NCBI RefSeq assembly: GCF_020131355.1
Contig: NZ_JAHLEL010000009.1
Location: 186,001-250,000, forward strand
Reading direction: 5' to 3'
Source of the DNA: Pseudonocardia sp. ICBG1293
Lineage (GTDB): Bacteria; Actinomycetota; Actinomycetes; Mycobacteriales; Pseudonocardiaceae
DNA: 64,000 nt
The notes under the pieces are model-generated. The model was not told the DNA's origin. It worked only from the letters and a program-made list of their open reading frames with translations, and did not search any database. The stretch's first letter is position 1, and every line of letters begins with the position of its first letter. This document shows, piece by piece, positions 55,189 through 63,713 of the stretch. Both the position numbers and the translations under genes were made by a program.

Positions 55189-55542
55189 TTATCCCCGCCC
55201 GGCCTCGTCGACGCGCATGCGCCACGCGTCACCGACCAGCTCGGCCAGCCGCTCGTCGGCCACCCGGTCCAGACGCAGCAGCACCAGCGGCCACGGCTCG
55301 TGCCCGGGGTCGGTGAAGAACAGGTCGGGCTCGCCGCGCAGCAGGGCCTGTTTCTCCGCCTCGTCGCCGACGTAGAGCACCGCGACGTCGGTCCGGATGA
55401 CCCGCCGCCGCCCGGGCACCCGCTCCGGCCAGGACCACACGAAGCCCTTGCCGCGCACGCGGAAATCGAACCCGTCGCTCGGGTTCTCGACGACCCCGTC
55501 GAGACCGAGCGCGATCCGGCGCACGTCCTGCTCACCAGCCAC
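55189..55542 (-). CDS. MmcQ/YjbR-family protein
   Basis: A 117-residue protein of the MmcQ/YjbR superfamily (CyaY-like fold, sometimes annotated as DNA-binding). The pattern is IALGLDGVVENPSDGFDFRVRGKGFVWSW, cut here to key parts, followed by FFTDPGHEPWPLVLLRL and a C-terminal LVGDAWRMR. GTG 55542 is the start. It precedes mhuD on the same strand by 10 bp. Function is unknown. Confidence 0.85.
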   Translation of the reverse strand: MAGEQDVRRIALGLDGVVENPSDGFDFRVRGKGFVWSWPERVPGRRRVIRTDVAVLYVGDEAEKQALLRGEPDLFFTDPGHEPWPLVLLRLDRVADERLAELVGDAWRMRVDEAGRG

Positions 55543-55564
55543 ACGGTCAGCCTAGGGTCGGGGG

Positions 55565-56395
55565 GTGCGCTCCTCCGACGGTGTCGAGCTCGCGGTCACC
55601 GCGTTCGGGGGGACCGGAGCGCCGGTGGTGCTGCTGCACGGGCTGATGAGCTGCGCGGAGAGCTGGCGACCGCGGGCGGCGGCGCTGAGGCCGTACGGCC
55701 GGGTGCTCGCGCCCGACGCGCGTGGGCACGGCCGGTCCGGGCGGCCGTCCGACCCCGGCGACCCGGTCGCGTGGTCGCCGGAGCGGCTCGCCGCCGACGT
55801 CGTCGCGCTGCTGGAGACCCTCGACGCCCCCGCCGCGCTGGTCGGGCACTCGATGGGCGGGATCTCCGCGCTGCTCGCCGCGGCCGCCCGGCCGGACCTG
55901 GTCGGTGCCGTCGTCGCCGAGGACCCGCCGCTCGACCTCACCGCGAGCCCGCCGCACCGGCTCGACGACGCGCGGGCCTGGTTCGCCGCCGTCGCCGGGC
56001 CGCACCCGACCCGGGCCGCACTGGAGCGGGCGCTGGCCGGGCCGGATCCCGAGGTCGGACGGCACATGGGCCGCTGCGCCGTCCGCCGTGACGACGGCTG
56101 GTGGCTGGCCTGCGCCGTCGACGACGCCCTGGCCGTCGCCCGGCACTGGGTGCGCACCCCGTTGCTGGACCGCGCCTGCGCGGTCCGGGTGCCGCTGCAC
56201 GTACTGGAGGCCGGGACGTCGGTCGCGCCGCCGGGGCAGCTCGCGCAGCTCGCCGGCCGGGTCCCCGGCGCGCGGCACGTGCGCGTCCCCGGGACCGGGC
56301 ACCTCGTCCACGACACCGCTCCCGAGACCTGGACGGCCGAGGTCACCGCGCTGCTGCGGGCGACCGGAGGGGGCGCAGCAGCGTCGCCAGGATGA
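55565..56395 (+). CDS. Alpha/beta hydrolase
   Basis: A 276-residue hydrolase. LLHGLMSCAESW holds the oxyanion motif, GHSMGGISALL carries the nucleophilic Ser, and the catalytic His lies in GTGHLVHDTAP. GTG 55565 is the start. Its last 53 bp overlap the decayed MFS gene on the other strand. The substrate cannot be predicted. Confidence 0.87.
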   Translation: MRSSDGVELAVTAFGGTGAPVVLLHGLMSCAESWRPRAAALRPYGRVLAPDARGHGRSGRPSDPGDPVAWSPERLAADVVALLETLDAPAALVGHSMGGISALLAAAARPDLVGAVVAEDPPLDLTASPPHRLDDARAWFAAVAGPHPTRAALERALAGPDPEVGRHMGRCAVRRDDGWWLACAVDDALAVARHWVRTPLLDRACAVRVPLHVLEAGTSVAPPGQLAQLAGRVPGARHVRVPGTGHLVHDTAPETWTAEVTALLRATGGGAAASPG

Positions 56396-57055
56396 GCGAC
56401 GCCGCCGCCGTCACCACACCCACCCCGAGCCAGCCGACGGTCCCGCCGGCCAGGACGGCGGGGAGTGCGATCGCCGGCCCGAGGATCCGGGCCAGCGACG
56501 ACGACGTGCCGAACACCGCCTGGTACTCGCCGTGCGCGCCGTCGGGCACGCGGGCCAGTGCGGCCTGCCAGGTCGCCGCGCCGCCGGTGCCACCGCGGAC
56601 ACCGCGACGGCCTGGCGGACCGCGGACAGCCCGGCCTGGCCGACCGCGAAGCAGACCGCGCCCGCGGCGTAGCCGGCCGTGCCGCCCGCACCCGCGTGGA
56701 GCAGCAGCCCCGCCGCCGCGACCGCGCCCAGGCCGGTCGCGGCCCGGCCGAGTCCCACCCGGTCGGCGAGCATCCCGATCGGCACCGACAGCACCAGTGC
56801 GGCCGCGGCGGCCGTCGCGAGCACGACGCCGACGGTCGCGGCTCCCACCCCGATCCGGGTGGTCGCGTACAGGACCGCGGTGGCGAGCACGGCGCCGTCG
56901 GTGAGCGAGCCGACGAACTGCGCGACGAGGACCCGGTGGGGCGGCCGCGCCGGGCCGGGCACCCCGCGGGCCGCGCCTGCCCCGGTGTCCACCGTGGACA
57001 CCGGGCCGGACCTGCCGGCCGGCAGGCCGCACGGTTGCGCCGGGCCGGCGGTCAC
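56343..57055 (-). pseudogene. Decayed MFS transporter (internal deletion and frameshift)
   Basis: The 5' part (57055 to about 56600) encodes an MFS N-half: VLVAQFVGSLTDGAVLATAVLY, the inter-helix IGMLADRVGLGRAATG motif and several helices up to QAGLSAVRQAVAVSAV. The 3' part, in another frame (to 56343), encodes the final helices: GEYQAVFGTSSSLARILGPAI and WLGVGVVTAAASLILATLL. The sequence between them, about half of a normal 400-residue transporter, is missing, and the frame changes near 56590. The remnant is too short to be functional. Confidence 0.75.
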
Positions 57056-57990
57056 CGCACCCCCGCCCGGGTCCGCGCGGCCCGGGGCGCCGGCGCCACG
57101 TCGGCGGCGACCCGGTCGTCGGCCGCGGCGGCGGCGGGCGACACCTCGTCGAGCTGCAGGAAGTTGTGGATCATCCCGGGCTCGCCGCGCAGCGTCGTCG
57201 GGACACCCGCCGCGGCGAGCCGGGCGGCGTAGGCCTCGGCCGGGTCCCGGATCGGGTCGTGCTCGGCGGTGACGACGACCGCGGGCGGCAGCCCGGACAG
57301 GTCCGGTACGTGCAGCGGACTGACCCGTGGATCCCGCAGCAGGGACTCGTCACCGCCGACCCAGAGCCGGGCGAAGAAGGTGGCGGCCGCGGCGTCGAAC
57401 CCGAAGCCGCCCGCCTTCTCCCGCATCGACACCGAGGTGGTGTCGGACAGGTCGGCGTTGGGATACACCAGCACCTGCAGGTCGGGCGATGCGTCCGGGG
57501 CCTCGTCGCGCAGCCGCAGACAGGCCAGCGCCGCCAGGGTGCCGCCCGCGCTGTCCCCGCAGACGACGACCGCCGGCGGCCGCGCACCGAGCGCCCCCGC
57601 GGCGACGGCCCGCAGGGTCGCGACGGTGTCGTCCACCGACGCGGGCCACGGTGCCTCGGGCGCGAGCCGGTAGTCGAGCGCGAGCACGTCGGCACCGGAC
57701 GTCGCGGCGAGCCGGCGCACCGGCCGGTCGAAGGACACGACGTCTCCGACCGTCCAGCCGCCGCCGTGCAGGTACACGACCAGCGGTGCCGGGCCCGGCC
57801 CCGGGCGGTACAGCCGGCCCGGGCACGTCGGCAGTGCGAGGTCGCGGACCTCGCGCATCCGCGGCCCGGGGGGCCGGCCGGCGGCGCGGGCCGCGATCGC
57901 GGCCCGGATCGACGCGACATCGGGGGAACCGAACGCGGACGACCCGGCGGCGACCCCGGCGAGTGCCTCGTCGGCGAAGACCTCGGACAT
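57052..57990 (-). CDS. Alpha/beta hydrolase of the HSL (hormone-sensitive lipase) family
   Basis: A 312-residue carboxylesterase. The oxyanion-hole motif HGGGW, nucleophile motif GDSAGG, Asp region VVTAEHDPIRDPAEAYA and His in MIHNFLQL are complete. ATG 57990 has GGGAGG upstream; the longer frame reading from 58011 lies inside the operator. It is divergent from a TetR gene, separated by a long palindrome, so repression by that regulator is likely. Confidence 0.9.
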   Translation of the reverse strand: MSEVFADEALAGVAAGSSAFGSPDVASIRAAIAARAAGRPPGPRMREVRDLALPTCPGRLYRPGPGPAPLVVYLHGGGWTVGDVVSFDRPVRRLAATSGADVLALDYRLAPEAPWPASVDDTVATLRAVAAGALGARPPAVVVCGDSAGGTLAALACLRLRDEAPDASPDLQVLVYPNADLSDTTSVSMREKAGGFGFDAAAATFFARLWVGGDESLLRDPRVSPLHVPDLSGLPPAVVVTAEHDPIRDPAEAYAARLAAAGVPTTLRGEPGMIHNFLQLDEVSPAAAAADDRVAADVAPAPRAARTRAGVR

Positions 57991-58001
57991 GACGACCTCC
58001 C

Positions 58002-58051
58002 TTTTCTGCACTCAGGCGCAAGAGTGCTAGAGTGCACCTGAGTGCAGAAAA
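58002..58051. promoter_or_regulatory. Operator between esterase and TetR genes (15-bp arms)
   Basis: A perfect inverted repeat, TTTTCTGCACTCAGG and its complement (58002-58016, 58037-58051), surrounds a 20-nt spacer that itself holds two further GAGTGC copies. A -10-like TAGAGT for the TetR gene is at 58028-58033, inside the element. Binding here would block both divergent promoters. Confidence 0.75.
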
Positions 58052-58069
58052 TGTCGAGGGGGGTACGCC

Positions 58070-58660
58070 GTGACGACCCGGGCTCCCGATCCTCGGGGGG
58101 TGCGCAGCCGAGAGCTGCTCTACGACGCCGCGACCGCGTTGTTCGCCGAGCACGGCTTCGCCGCGACGACGATGGAGGACGTCGCGCAGCGGGCCGGGCT
58201 GTCCCGTCGCACGGCCTTCAACCACTTCCCGAACAAGGGCCGGCTGGCGGTCGAGTGGGCGTCGCGCCGGCAGGCCGCGGCGAACGCGGCGGTCGGTGAG
58301 CCGGGGCCGGGAGACCACGTCCCCGACCGGATCCGGGCCTGGTTCCGGGCATTGGGGGAGCTGGCCGACGCCGACCCGGGCGGGACCGAGCAGATGATGC
58401 TCGGCTGGCTCGCCGCGCTCGGGCCGGTCCGGCACCGCACCACCGCGGCCCACCAGCTGGCCGGGTGGATCGACCGGGGGCGCGACGGTGGCGGGATCGC
58501 CGCGGGCACCGATCCCGACATCGCCGCGGACCTGCTGTTCGACGCCTACCTCGGCGCCGTCCAACGCTGGTGCGCGCTCCCCGCCACCCGGCGCGGACCC
58601 CTCACCCCGGTGCTGGACGCGCTGGTCGAGCAGGCGATGGCGGGGCTCAGCCCGCGCTGA
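58070..58660 (+). CDS. TetR-family regulator of the divergent esterase
   Basis: A 196-residue repressor with a helix-turn-helix at about residues 15-60 (LLYDAATALFAEHGFAATTMEDVAQ, shortened here, then GLSRRTAFNHFPNKG). A helical ligand domain with LDALVEQAMAGL at its end completes it. GTG 58070 follows GAGGGGGG. It faces the HSL esterase gene across a long palindrome, so it is probably self-regulated and esterase-specific. Confidence 0.9.
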   Translation: MTTRAPDPRGVRSRELLYDAATALFAEHGFAATTMEDVAQRAGLSRRTAFNHFPNKGRLAVEWASRRQAAANAAVGEPGPGDHVPDRIRAWFRALGELADADPGGTEQMMLGWLAALGPVRHRTTAAHQLAGWIDRGRDGGGIAAGTDPDIAADLLFDAYLGAVQRWCALPATRRGPLTPVLDALVEQAMAGLSPR

Positions 58661-59147
58661 GGGCCACGGTCTCCCCGGTGCGCGAGTCGTGCAGCTCGAC
58701 GGCCGTGATCCGCGCCCGTACCGGCTCGACCGGGTGCAGCAGCGCGAAGGCCCGGTCGGGCCGCCCGGTGGCGAGTACCACGTGCGGCAGCCAGGACCCC
58801 GGCAGATGTGGTGCGTGCACGCCGCGCACCCGCCCGGCCAGTGCGTCGTGCACCGCGGTGTGCACGGCCAGCACCTCGGGGTCGGTGACGGCGGTCAGCG
58901 CCAGCACGTCCGGTGCGTGCGGACCGACCGTTCCGAGCCCGGCCAGCCACAGCACCGGCAGCGCGACCAGGCGCAGGTCCGCGGTCAGCTCCCGCACGGC
59001 GGGTGGCGGGACCGTTCCGGCCGCGGCGACGGTCACGTGCGGCGTCCCGGTCGCGACCGGCACCCCGGCGGCGGCGAGCCGGTCACGCAGTGCGGTCAGC
59101 GAGGCGGCGCCGTCGTCGTCGAGGCGGAAGCGGACGGTCCCGGGCAT
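58647..59147 (-). CDS. 2H phosphoesterase-type protein (2'-5' RNA ligase family)
   Basis: A 166-residue protein with the two H-x-T/V motifs of the 2H superfamily: PHVTVA near residue 37 and PHVVLA near 123. The second motif has V where T is usual. Such enzymes open cyclic phosphates or ligate RNA; the substrate here is unknown. Its 3' end overlaps the TetR gene end by 14 bp, convergently. Confidence 0.8.
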   Translation of the reverse strand: MPGTVRFRLDDDGAASLTALRDRLAAAGVPVATGTPHVTVAAAGTVPPPAVRELTADLRLVALPVLWLAGLGTVGPHAPDVLALTAVTDPEVLAVHTAVHDALAGRVRGVHAPHLPGSWLPHVVLATGRPDRAFALLHPVEPVRARITAVELHDSRTGETVALSAG

Positions 59148-59159
59148 CGGTCCCCCCGC

Positions 59160-60023
59160 TCAGCGGGGGAGGGCGAAGCGGCCGTCGTCGGTCTGCTCGG
59201 CGAGGCCGTCGACCAGCAGCGAGTGCAGGCACCGGTCGCGCTGACCGGCCTCGGACCAGACGGCGTCGAGTGCGGCCCGCTCGACCGGCCCGTGCGCGGT
59301 GCGCAGCACGTCCATCAGCTTGCCGCGGACCTGCCGGTCGGTGCCGGCGAAACCCTGTACCGGCTTGCGCGGGCCGTCGTAGGCGGGACGGCCCGCGGCC
59401 ACCCAGGCGCAGCGGGTCGCGACCGGGCAGTCCGCGCAGCGCGGCGCGCGGGCGGTGCACACCACCGCGCCCAGCTCCATCAGCCCGGCCGAGACGACGG
59501 CGGCCCCGGCGTCGTCGGCGGGCAGCAGCGCGTCGACGTCGGCCAGGTCGGCCCGGGTGCGGGCGGGGCCGGCGTCGCCCTGCCCGTGCACCGCGCGGGC
59601 GACCACCCGCCGGACGTTCGTGTCGACGACCGCCGCCCGCAGCCCGAACCCGAACGCGGCCACGGCCCGCGCGGTGTAGGACCCGACGCCGGGCAGCGCC
59701 TCCAGGGCCTCGACGTCGGACGGGACGGTGTCGCCGTGCTGCGTGGCGATCGCCGCGGCCGCGTCGTGCAGCCGGATCGCCCGGCGCGGGTAGCCGAGCC
59801 TGCCCCAGGCCCGCAGCACGTCCGCGCGCGGCGCGGCGGCCAGCGACGACGGGGTGGGCCAGCGCGCCATCCAGTCCCGCCAGAGCGGCTCCACCCGGGC
59901 GACCGGGGTCTGCTGGAGCATGAACTCGCTGACCAGCACGCCCCACGGGGTGGTCTCGGGGCGCCGCCACGGCAGGTCGCGGGCGTGCGCCCGGAACCAC
60001 GGGGAGATCAGATCGGCCACCAC
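59160..60023 (-). CDS. mutY: A/G-specific adenine DNA glycosylase
   Basis: A 287-residue glycosylase that removes adenine opposite 8-oxoguanine. PWGVLVSEFMLQQTPVARVEP, the helix-hairpin-helix LPGVGSYTARAVAAFGFG with catalytic Asp in VVDTNVRRV, and the iron-sulfur ligands in CTARAPRCADCPVATRC are intact. It lacks the full C-terminal MutT-like domain of longer homologues, as is common in actinobacteria. The gene keeps the mycobacterial position near radA. Confidence 0.94.
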   Translation of the reverse strand: MVADLISPWFRAHARDLPWRRPETTPWGVLVSEFMLQQTPVARVEPLWRDWMARWPTPSSLAAAPRADVLRAWGRLGYPRRAIRLHDAAAAIATQHGDTVPSDVEALEALPGVGSYTARAVAAFGFGLRAAVVDTNVRRVVARAVHGQGDAGPARTRADLADVDALLPADDAGAAVVSAGLMELGAVVCTARAPRCADCPVATRCAWVAAGRPAYDGPRKPVQGFAGTDRQVRGKLMDVLRTAHGPVERAALDAVWSEAGQRDRCLHSLLVDGLAEQTDDGRFALPR

Positions 60024-60445
60024 GGGTCCAGTGTCGCGTGCCCGGCCCGGTCCGCGACGACGGGCCCGCCGGGGTCACGGAGCGGGCACCGTGCCGCCGC
60101 ACGGCGGCCCTCCCGGACCGGCGCGCGGACGGGGGCCACTACCGCGATCGCCGTCGGGGCGCGCGTCACGACCGGGGCGGTTCCCGGCAGCCGGGGACCG
60201 GGCGGGACCACGTCGGCGGGCGGCGGCGGTCACCCGGGGTCGGTGTGCCACCCGCCCGGGGGTCGGGCGATCCGGGTCGCCGACCCCGTCCGGGTCGGGC
60301 CGCGAGCCGTTCGCAGGAGCGGTGCGCAGGCGTGCTCACCCGCTCGGGAGGCCCGGGTCGCCCCGCCGGGTGGACCTCGCCGGACCTGTCCCGTCCCGGC
60401 GCGGCGACGGCGACTTCGTGTAACCGGCGATCTACCGTCGGTGAC
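60024..60445. other. Intergenic region between mutY and the Pro-rich membrane protein
   Basis: These 422 bp show no convincing gene on either strand; the open frames are Arg/Pro-rich and look like shadows. In M. tuberculosis a carbonic anhydrase gene lies here, and none is present in this window. A possible -10, TCTACC, is at about 60431-60436, close to the next start. Confidence 0.5.
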
Positions 60446-61252
60446 ATGCACCCGGTGGGTCCCCTGCCGGCGTCGGTCTACTGGCGTCGGCGCGCGTGCG
60501 CGGTCGGCGTCGCGCTGGTCGCGCTGCTGTGGCTGACCACCTGGATGCTCGTCCCGCGGGGCTCCGACGAGCCCGCGGGCACCGCGGCGCAGACCTCGCA
60601 GGCGCCGCCGCCGACCACACCGGGCGCCCCGGCGTCCCCGTCCCCGGCATCCCCAGCCCCGGGGCCGGGGGCGCCGGACACGTCCGCGCCGCTCCCCGCC
60701 CCCGCCGCCCCCGGAGCTCCCCCGGCTCCCGCGGCGGGGTCGTCCGCCGGGCCCGCGACCCCGAACGCGGGCCCGGCGGACGAGACGGTCCGCCCCGACG
60801 ACACCCCGCGCCCCTCGGTGCAGGTGCCGCAGGCCGCGCCGTCGCCGCCGACCGGCCCGGTGCCGTGCACCGACGCGATGATCGAGGTGCGGGCCGAGAC
60901 CGGGCAGCCGACCTACCCCTCCGACGCACGGCCCGAGCTGCGGCTGGTCGTCACCAACGTCTCCGGCCAGCCCTGCGTGCGCGACCTCGACGGCGCCGAG
61001 CAGGAGATCGCGGTGTGGAGCGGTGACGGGGCGAGCAGGCTGTGGTCGTCCAACGACTGCGCGAACCCGTCGTCGGACGACCTGCGCACCCTGGTGCCCG
61101 GGCAGCCGGTGGCCTTCGCCGTGACCTGGACCGGCCTCGCCTCCGAACCCGGCTGCGCGGGTGAACGGAACCGGGTGGGTCCGGGCGGCTACCGGGTCCT
61201 GGCCCGGCTCGACCGGGTCGTGAGCGAGCCGGCCCCGCTGCTCATGAGCTGA
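60446..61252 (+). CDS. Pro-rich single-pass membrane protein (Rv3587c position)
   Basis: A 268-residue protein of unknown function. An uncleaved N-terminal anchor (ACAVGVALVALLWLTTWML, about residues 16-34) leads to about 110 Pro/Ala-rich residues. An extracytoplasmic C-terminal domain then carries four cysteines (PCTDAM, QPCVRD, NDCANP, PGCAGE) that probably form two disulfides. The same architecture and location occur in mycobacterial Rv3587c. It ends four bases from the radA stop. Confidence 0.72.
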   Translation: MHPVGPLPASVYWRRRACAVGVALVALLWLTTWMLVPRGSDEPAGTAAQTSQAPPPTTPGAPASPSPASPAPGPGAPDTSAPLPAPAAPGAPPAPAAGSSAGPATPNAGPADETVRPDDTPRPSVQVPQAAPSPPTGPVPCTDAMIEVRAETGQPTYPSDARPELRLVVTNVSGQPCVRDLDGAEQEIAVWSGDGASRLWSSNDCANPSSDDLRTLVPGQPVAFAVTWTGLASEPGCAGERNRVGPGGYRVLARLDRVVSEPAPLLMS

Positions 61253-61255
61253 GGC

Positions 61256-62635
61256 TCAGCGGATGCGGGCCATGATCTCGCGCAGCGACGACGCCTCGGT
61301 GATCTGCATCCCGGTCCGCCCGACCTCCGCCCCGGTCGGGACGATCGCCCGGGTGAAGCCCAGCCGTGCGGCCTCGGCGAGGCGCCGGTCCACGCCGTGC
61401 ACCCGGCGCAGCTCGCCGGCCAGCCCGAGCTCGCCCAGCCCGACGAGGTCCGCGGGCAGCGCCGCGTCGCGCTTCGCCGAGACCACCGCGAGCGCGATCG
61501 CGAGGTCGGCCGCCGGCTCGGTGATCCGCATCCCGCCGACGGTGGCGGTGTAGACCTCGGCGTCGTGCAGCTTGAGCCCGCCCCGCCGCTCGACGACGGC
61601 GAGCAGCATCGGTACCCGGGACGAGTCCAGCCCGGTCACCGCCCGGCGCGGGCTCGGGATGTTCGCCCCCGCCACCAACGCCTGCACCTCGGCCAGCAGC
61701 GGCCGCCTGCCGTCCATCACGACGGTGACCGCGGTGCCCGGCTGCACCGACTCGGCGCCCTGGCCGAACCGGCCGAGGAACAGTCCGGAGGGGTCGGCGA
61801 GGCCGACGATGCCGGAGTCGCGCAGCTCGAAGCAGCCGACCTCGTCGGCCGGGCCGAACCGGTTCTTCACCCCGCGCACCATCCGCAGTGCGGAGTGCTT
61901 GTCGCCCTCGAAGTGCAGCACCACGTCGACGAGGTGCTCCAGGACCCGGGGCCCGGCGATGCCGCCGTCCTTGGTGACGTGGCCGACGAGCAGCACGGCG
62001 AGACCGCGCTCCTTGGCCAGCGCGGTCAGTCCCACGGTGACGGCGCGGGTCTGGGTGACCCCGCCGGGACTGCCGTCGACCGAGGCGGTGGACATGGTCT
62101 GGATGGAGTCGACGACCAGGAGCGACGGGCGCAGCGCGTCGACGTGGCCGAGCACCGACTCGAGGTCGGACTCGGCGGCGAGGTAGAGCTCGTCGTGGAC
62201 GCCGCCGGTGCGCTCGGCGCGCAGCCGGACCTGGCCGGCGGACTCCTCGCCCGAGACGTAGAGGACCCGGGACCGGGACGCCGCCTGCGCCGCGACCTCG
62301 AGGAGCAGCGTCGACTTGCCGACGCCCGGCTCACCGGCCAGCAGCACCACCGCGCCCGGGACGAGACCGCCCCCGAGCACCCGGTCCAGCTCGTCGACGC
62401 CGGTCGGCCGGGCCCGGGCGGAGTCCAGCTCCACCTCGGCGATCCGCCGGGCCGGGGTGCTGGGTGCCCCGGCGACGACGGTCCGCCCGCCCCCGCCCGT
62501 GCGCACCGGCTCGACCTGTTCGAGCGATCCCCAGGCCTGGCAGCCCGGACACCGGCCCACCCACTGCGCCGTGCGGTGGTCGCACTCGGTGCAGCGGTAG
62601 CCGCCCGAGCGCGCGGCGCGCGACCGGGGCGTCAG
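61256..62635 (-). CDS. radA: DNA repair protein RadA (Sms), with probable CTG start
   Basis: A RecA-like helicase of 459 residues that migrates recombination branches. The N-terminal zinc finger C15-x2-C18...C29-x2-C32, Walker A GEPGVGKST, the RadA-specific KNRFG and a Lon-like C-terminal domain are present. The first canonical start (GTG 62560) would lose the first CxxC and destroy the zinc finger. Upstream in frame there is no ATG, GTG or TTG before a stop codon inside the preceding gene. CTG 62635, overlapping that gene's stop as CTGA, is the only start giving a full protein. disA, the usual neighbour, is absent. Confidence 0.93.
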   Translation of the reverse strand: MTPRSRAARSGGYRCTECDHRTAQWVGRCPGCQAWGSLEQVEPVRTGGGGRTVVAGAPSTPARRIAEVELDSARARPTGVDELDRVLGGGLVPGAVVLLAGEPGVGKSTLLLEVAAQAASRSRVLYVSGEESAGQVRLRAERTGGVHDELYLAAESDLESVLGHVDALRPSLLVVDSIQTMSTASVDGSPGGVTQTRAVTVGLTALAKERGLAVLLVGHVTKDGGIAGPRVLEHLVDVVLHFEGDKHSALRMVRGVKNRFGPADEVGCFELRDSGIVGLADPSGLFLGRFGQGAESVQPGTAVTVVMDGRRPLLAEVQALVAGANIPSPRRAVTGLDSSRVPMLLAVVERRGGLKLHDAEVYTATVGGMRITEPAADLAIALAVVSAKRDAALPADLVGLGELGLAGELRRVHGVDRRLAEAARLGFTRAIVPTGAEVGRTGMQITEASSLREIMARIR

Positions 62636-63369
62636 TTGCCGGCGGCGCCGCCGGCGCCGCTGCCCTCGTTGCCGGGCGCGACCTCGGCGCCCTCACCGGC
62701 CGGCACCGGGTTCGGCCGGTCGACCGGCGGGACCTCGGCCTGGCCCCCGGTCTCGGAGTTGAACCCGGTCTCGGCGCCGTTGGCGCCCGACTCCTCCGAG
62801 CCGGTCGAGGCCCGCTCGGGGGCGTGCCCCGGTGCGCCCTCGGTGTGCGGGACACCGGTCGGGACGGTGAGGGTCACCGAGCCGGCCCGCTCGAACACGA
62901 AGGTCATCGGGACCTGTGCGCCGGCCGGGACCGGACGGGTCAGGCCCTCGGCGACGAGCTGCACGCGCTTGGCGTTGGTCGGGGACAGCTGCAGGTTGCC
63001 CTGCGAGACCAGCGCGATGTCCTGCGGCATGGTCGCGTCGCCCTCGACCTGCACCGACGCCGCGGCCGGGGAGGTGACCGACAGGAGCCGGTCGGCGACG
63101 GTGCCGGTGTTGACCAGGGTGGCCACGATCGGTGCGGCGCCGCCCTGGCGGTACAGCGCGTCCGGGCCGGCGGGCGCGGTCGGGTAGGCGATCTGCACGT
63201 CGCGCAGGTCGACCGAGCCGACCGTGGCGTTGGCGCCGTTCACGGCGGCGACCTGGAGGGCGGTCTGCGAGATCTGCCCTGCCCCGCAGCCGCTGATCAG
63301 CAGTCCGGTCAGGGCGACGGCGCCGGCGACCCCGGCCAGGGTCCGGGCGGAACGGCGGGTGCGGCTCAC
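62632..63369 (-). CDS. LpqE-like lipoprotein
   Basis: A 245-residue exported lipoprotein. The signal peptide ends in a lipobox LLISGCGAG (Cys about residue 28). The core is a beta-sandwich-like domain (DVQIAYPTAPAGPDALY, PIVATLVNTGTVADRLLSV, ending VPMTFVFERAGSVTLTVP) similar to copper-chaperone PCuAC folds, followed by a Gly/Glu-rich tail. GTG 63369 has AAGGAAGGA upstream. It precedes radA, as LpqE does in mycobacteria. Its role is unknown. Confidence 0.82.
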   Translation of the reverse strand: MSRTRRSARTLAGVAGAVALTGLLISGCGAGQISQTALQVAAVNGANATVGSVDLRDVQIAYPTAPAGPDALYRQGGAAPIVATLVNTGTVADRLLSVTSPAAASVQVEGDATMPQDIALVSQGNLQLSPTNAKRVQLVAEGLTRPVPAGAQVPMTFVFERAGSVTLTVPTGVPHTEGAPGHAPERASTGSEESGANGAETGFNSETGGQAEVPPVDRPNPVPAGEGAEVAPGNEGSGAGGAAGN

Positions 63370-63713
63370 GGTCGTCGTGTCCTTCCTTGCCGGTGCCCCG
63401 AAGTGCCCCCGGCGCACATGCTGGGTCTGTCCGGGGGCAGCCTAGTCGCGGGCTCCGGCGCGACGCGCGGTCGGGCTCCCGGGTGTGACGACCGCGTCCC
63501 CGCCCCGCGGTGGGGCGGCAGACCCGGTGGTCGGGGAGGTGACGTGGCGGCGACGGGCACGTGGCCCCGGCGCTCCGGTTGTGCGCCACGCCCGCGGGGA
63601 ACACGTTCCTCCGCCATTGTCAACCCCCTGACCTGCGACGACGGTGAAAGCCGGTCACCGTCCCGCCCGGGCGGCGTGTTAATCTGGACCCAGCGAAAGG
63701 GGCCAGAGGACAC

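Noticed and set aside
60038..60445. Upstream extension of the Pro-rich membrane protein
   Set aside because: The added sequence is Arg/Gly-rich with no domain, while ATG 60446 is followed directly by a good membrane anchor.
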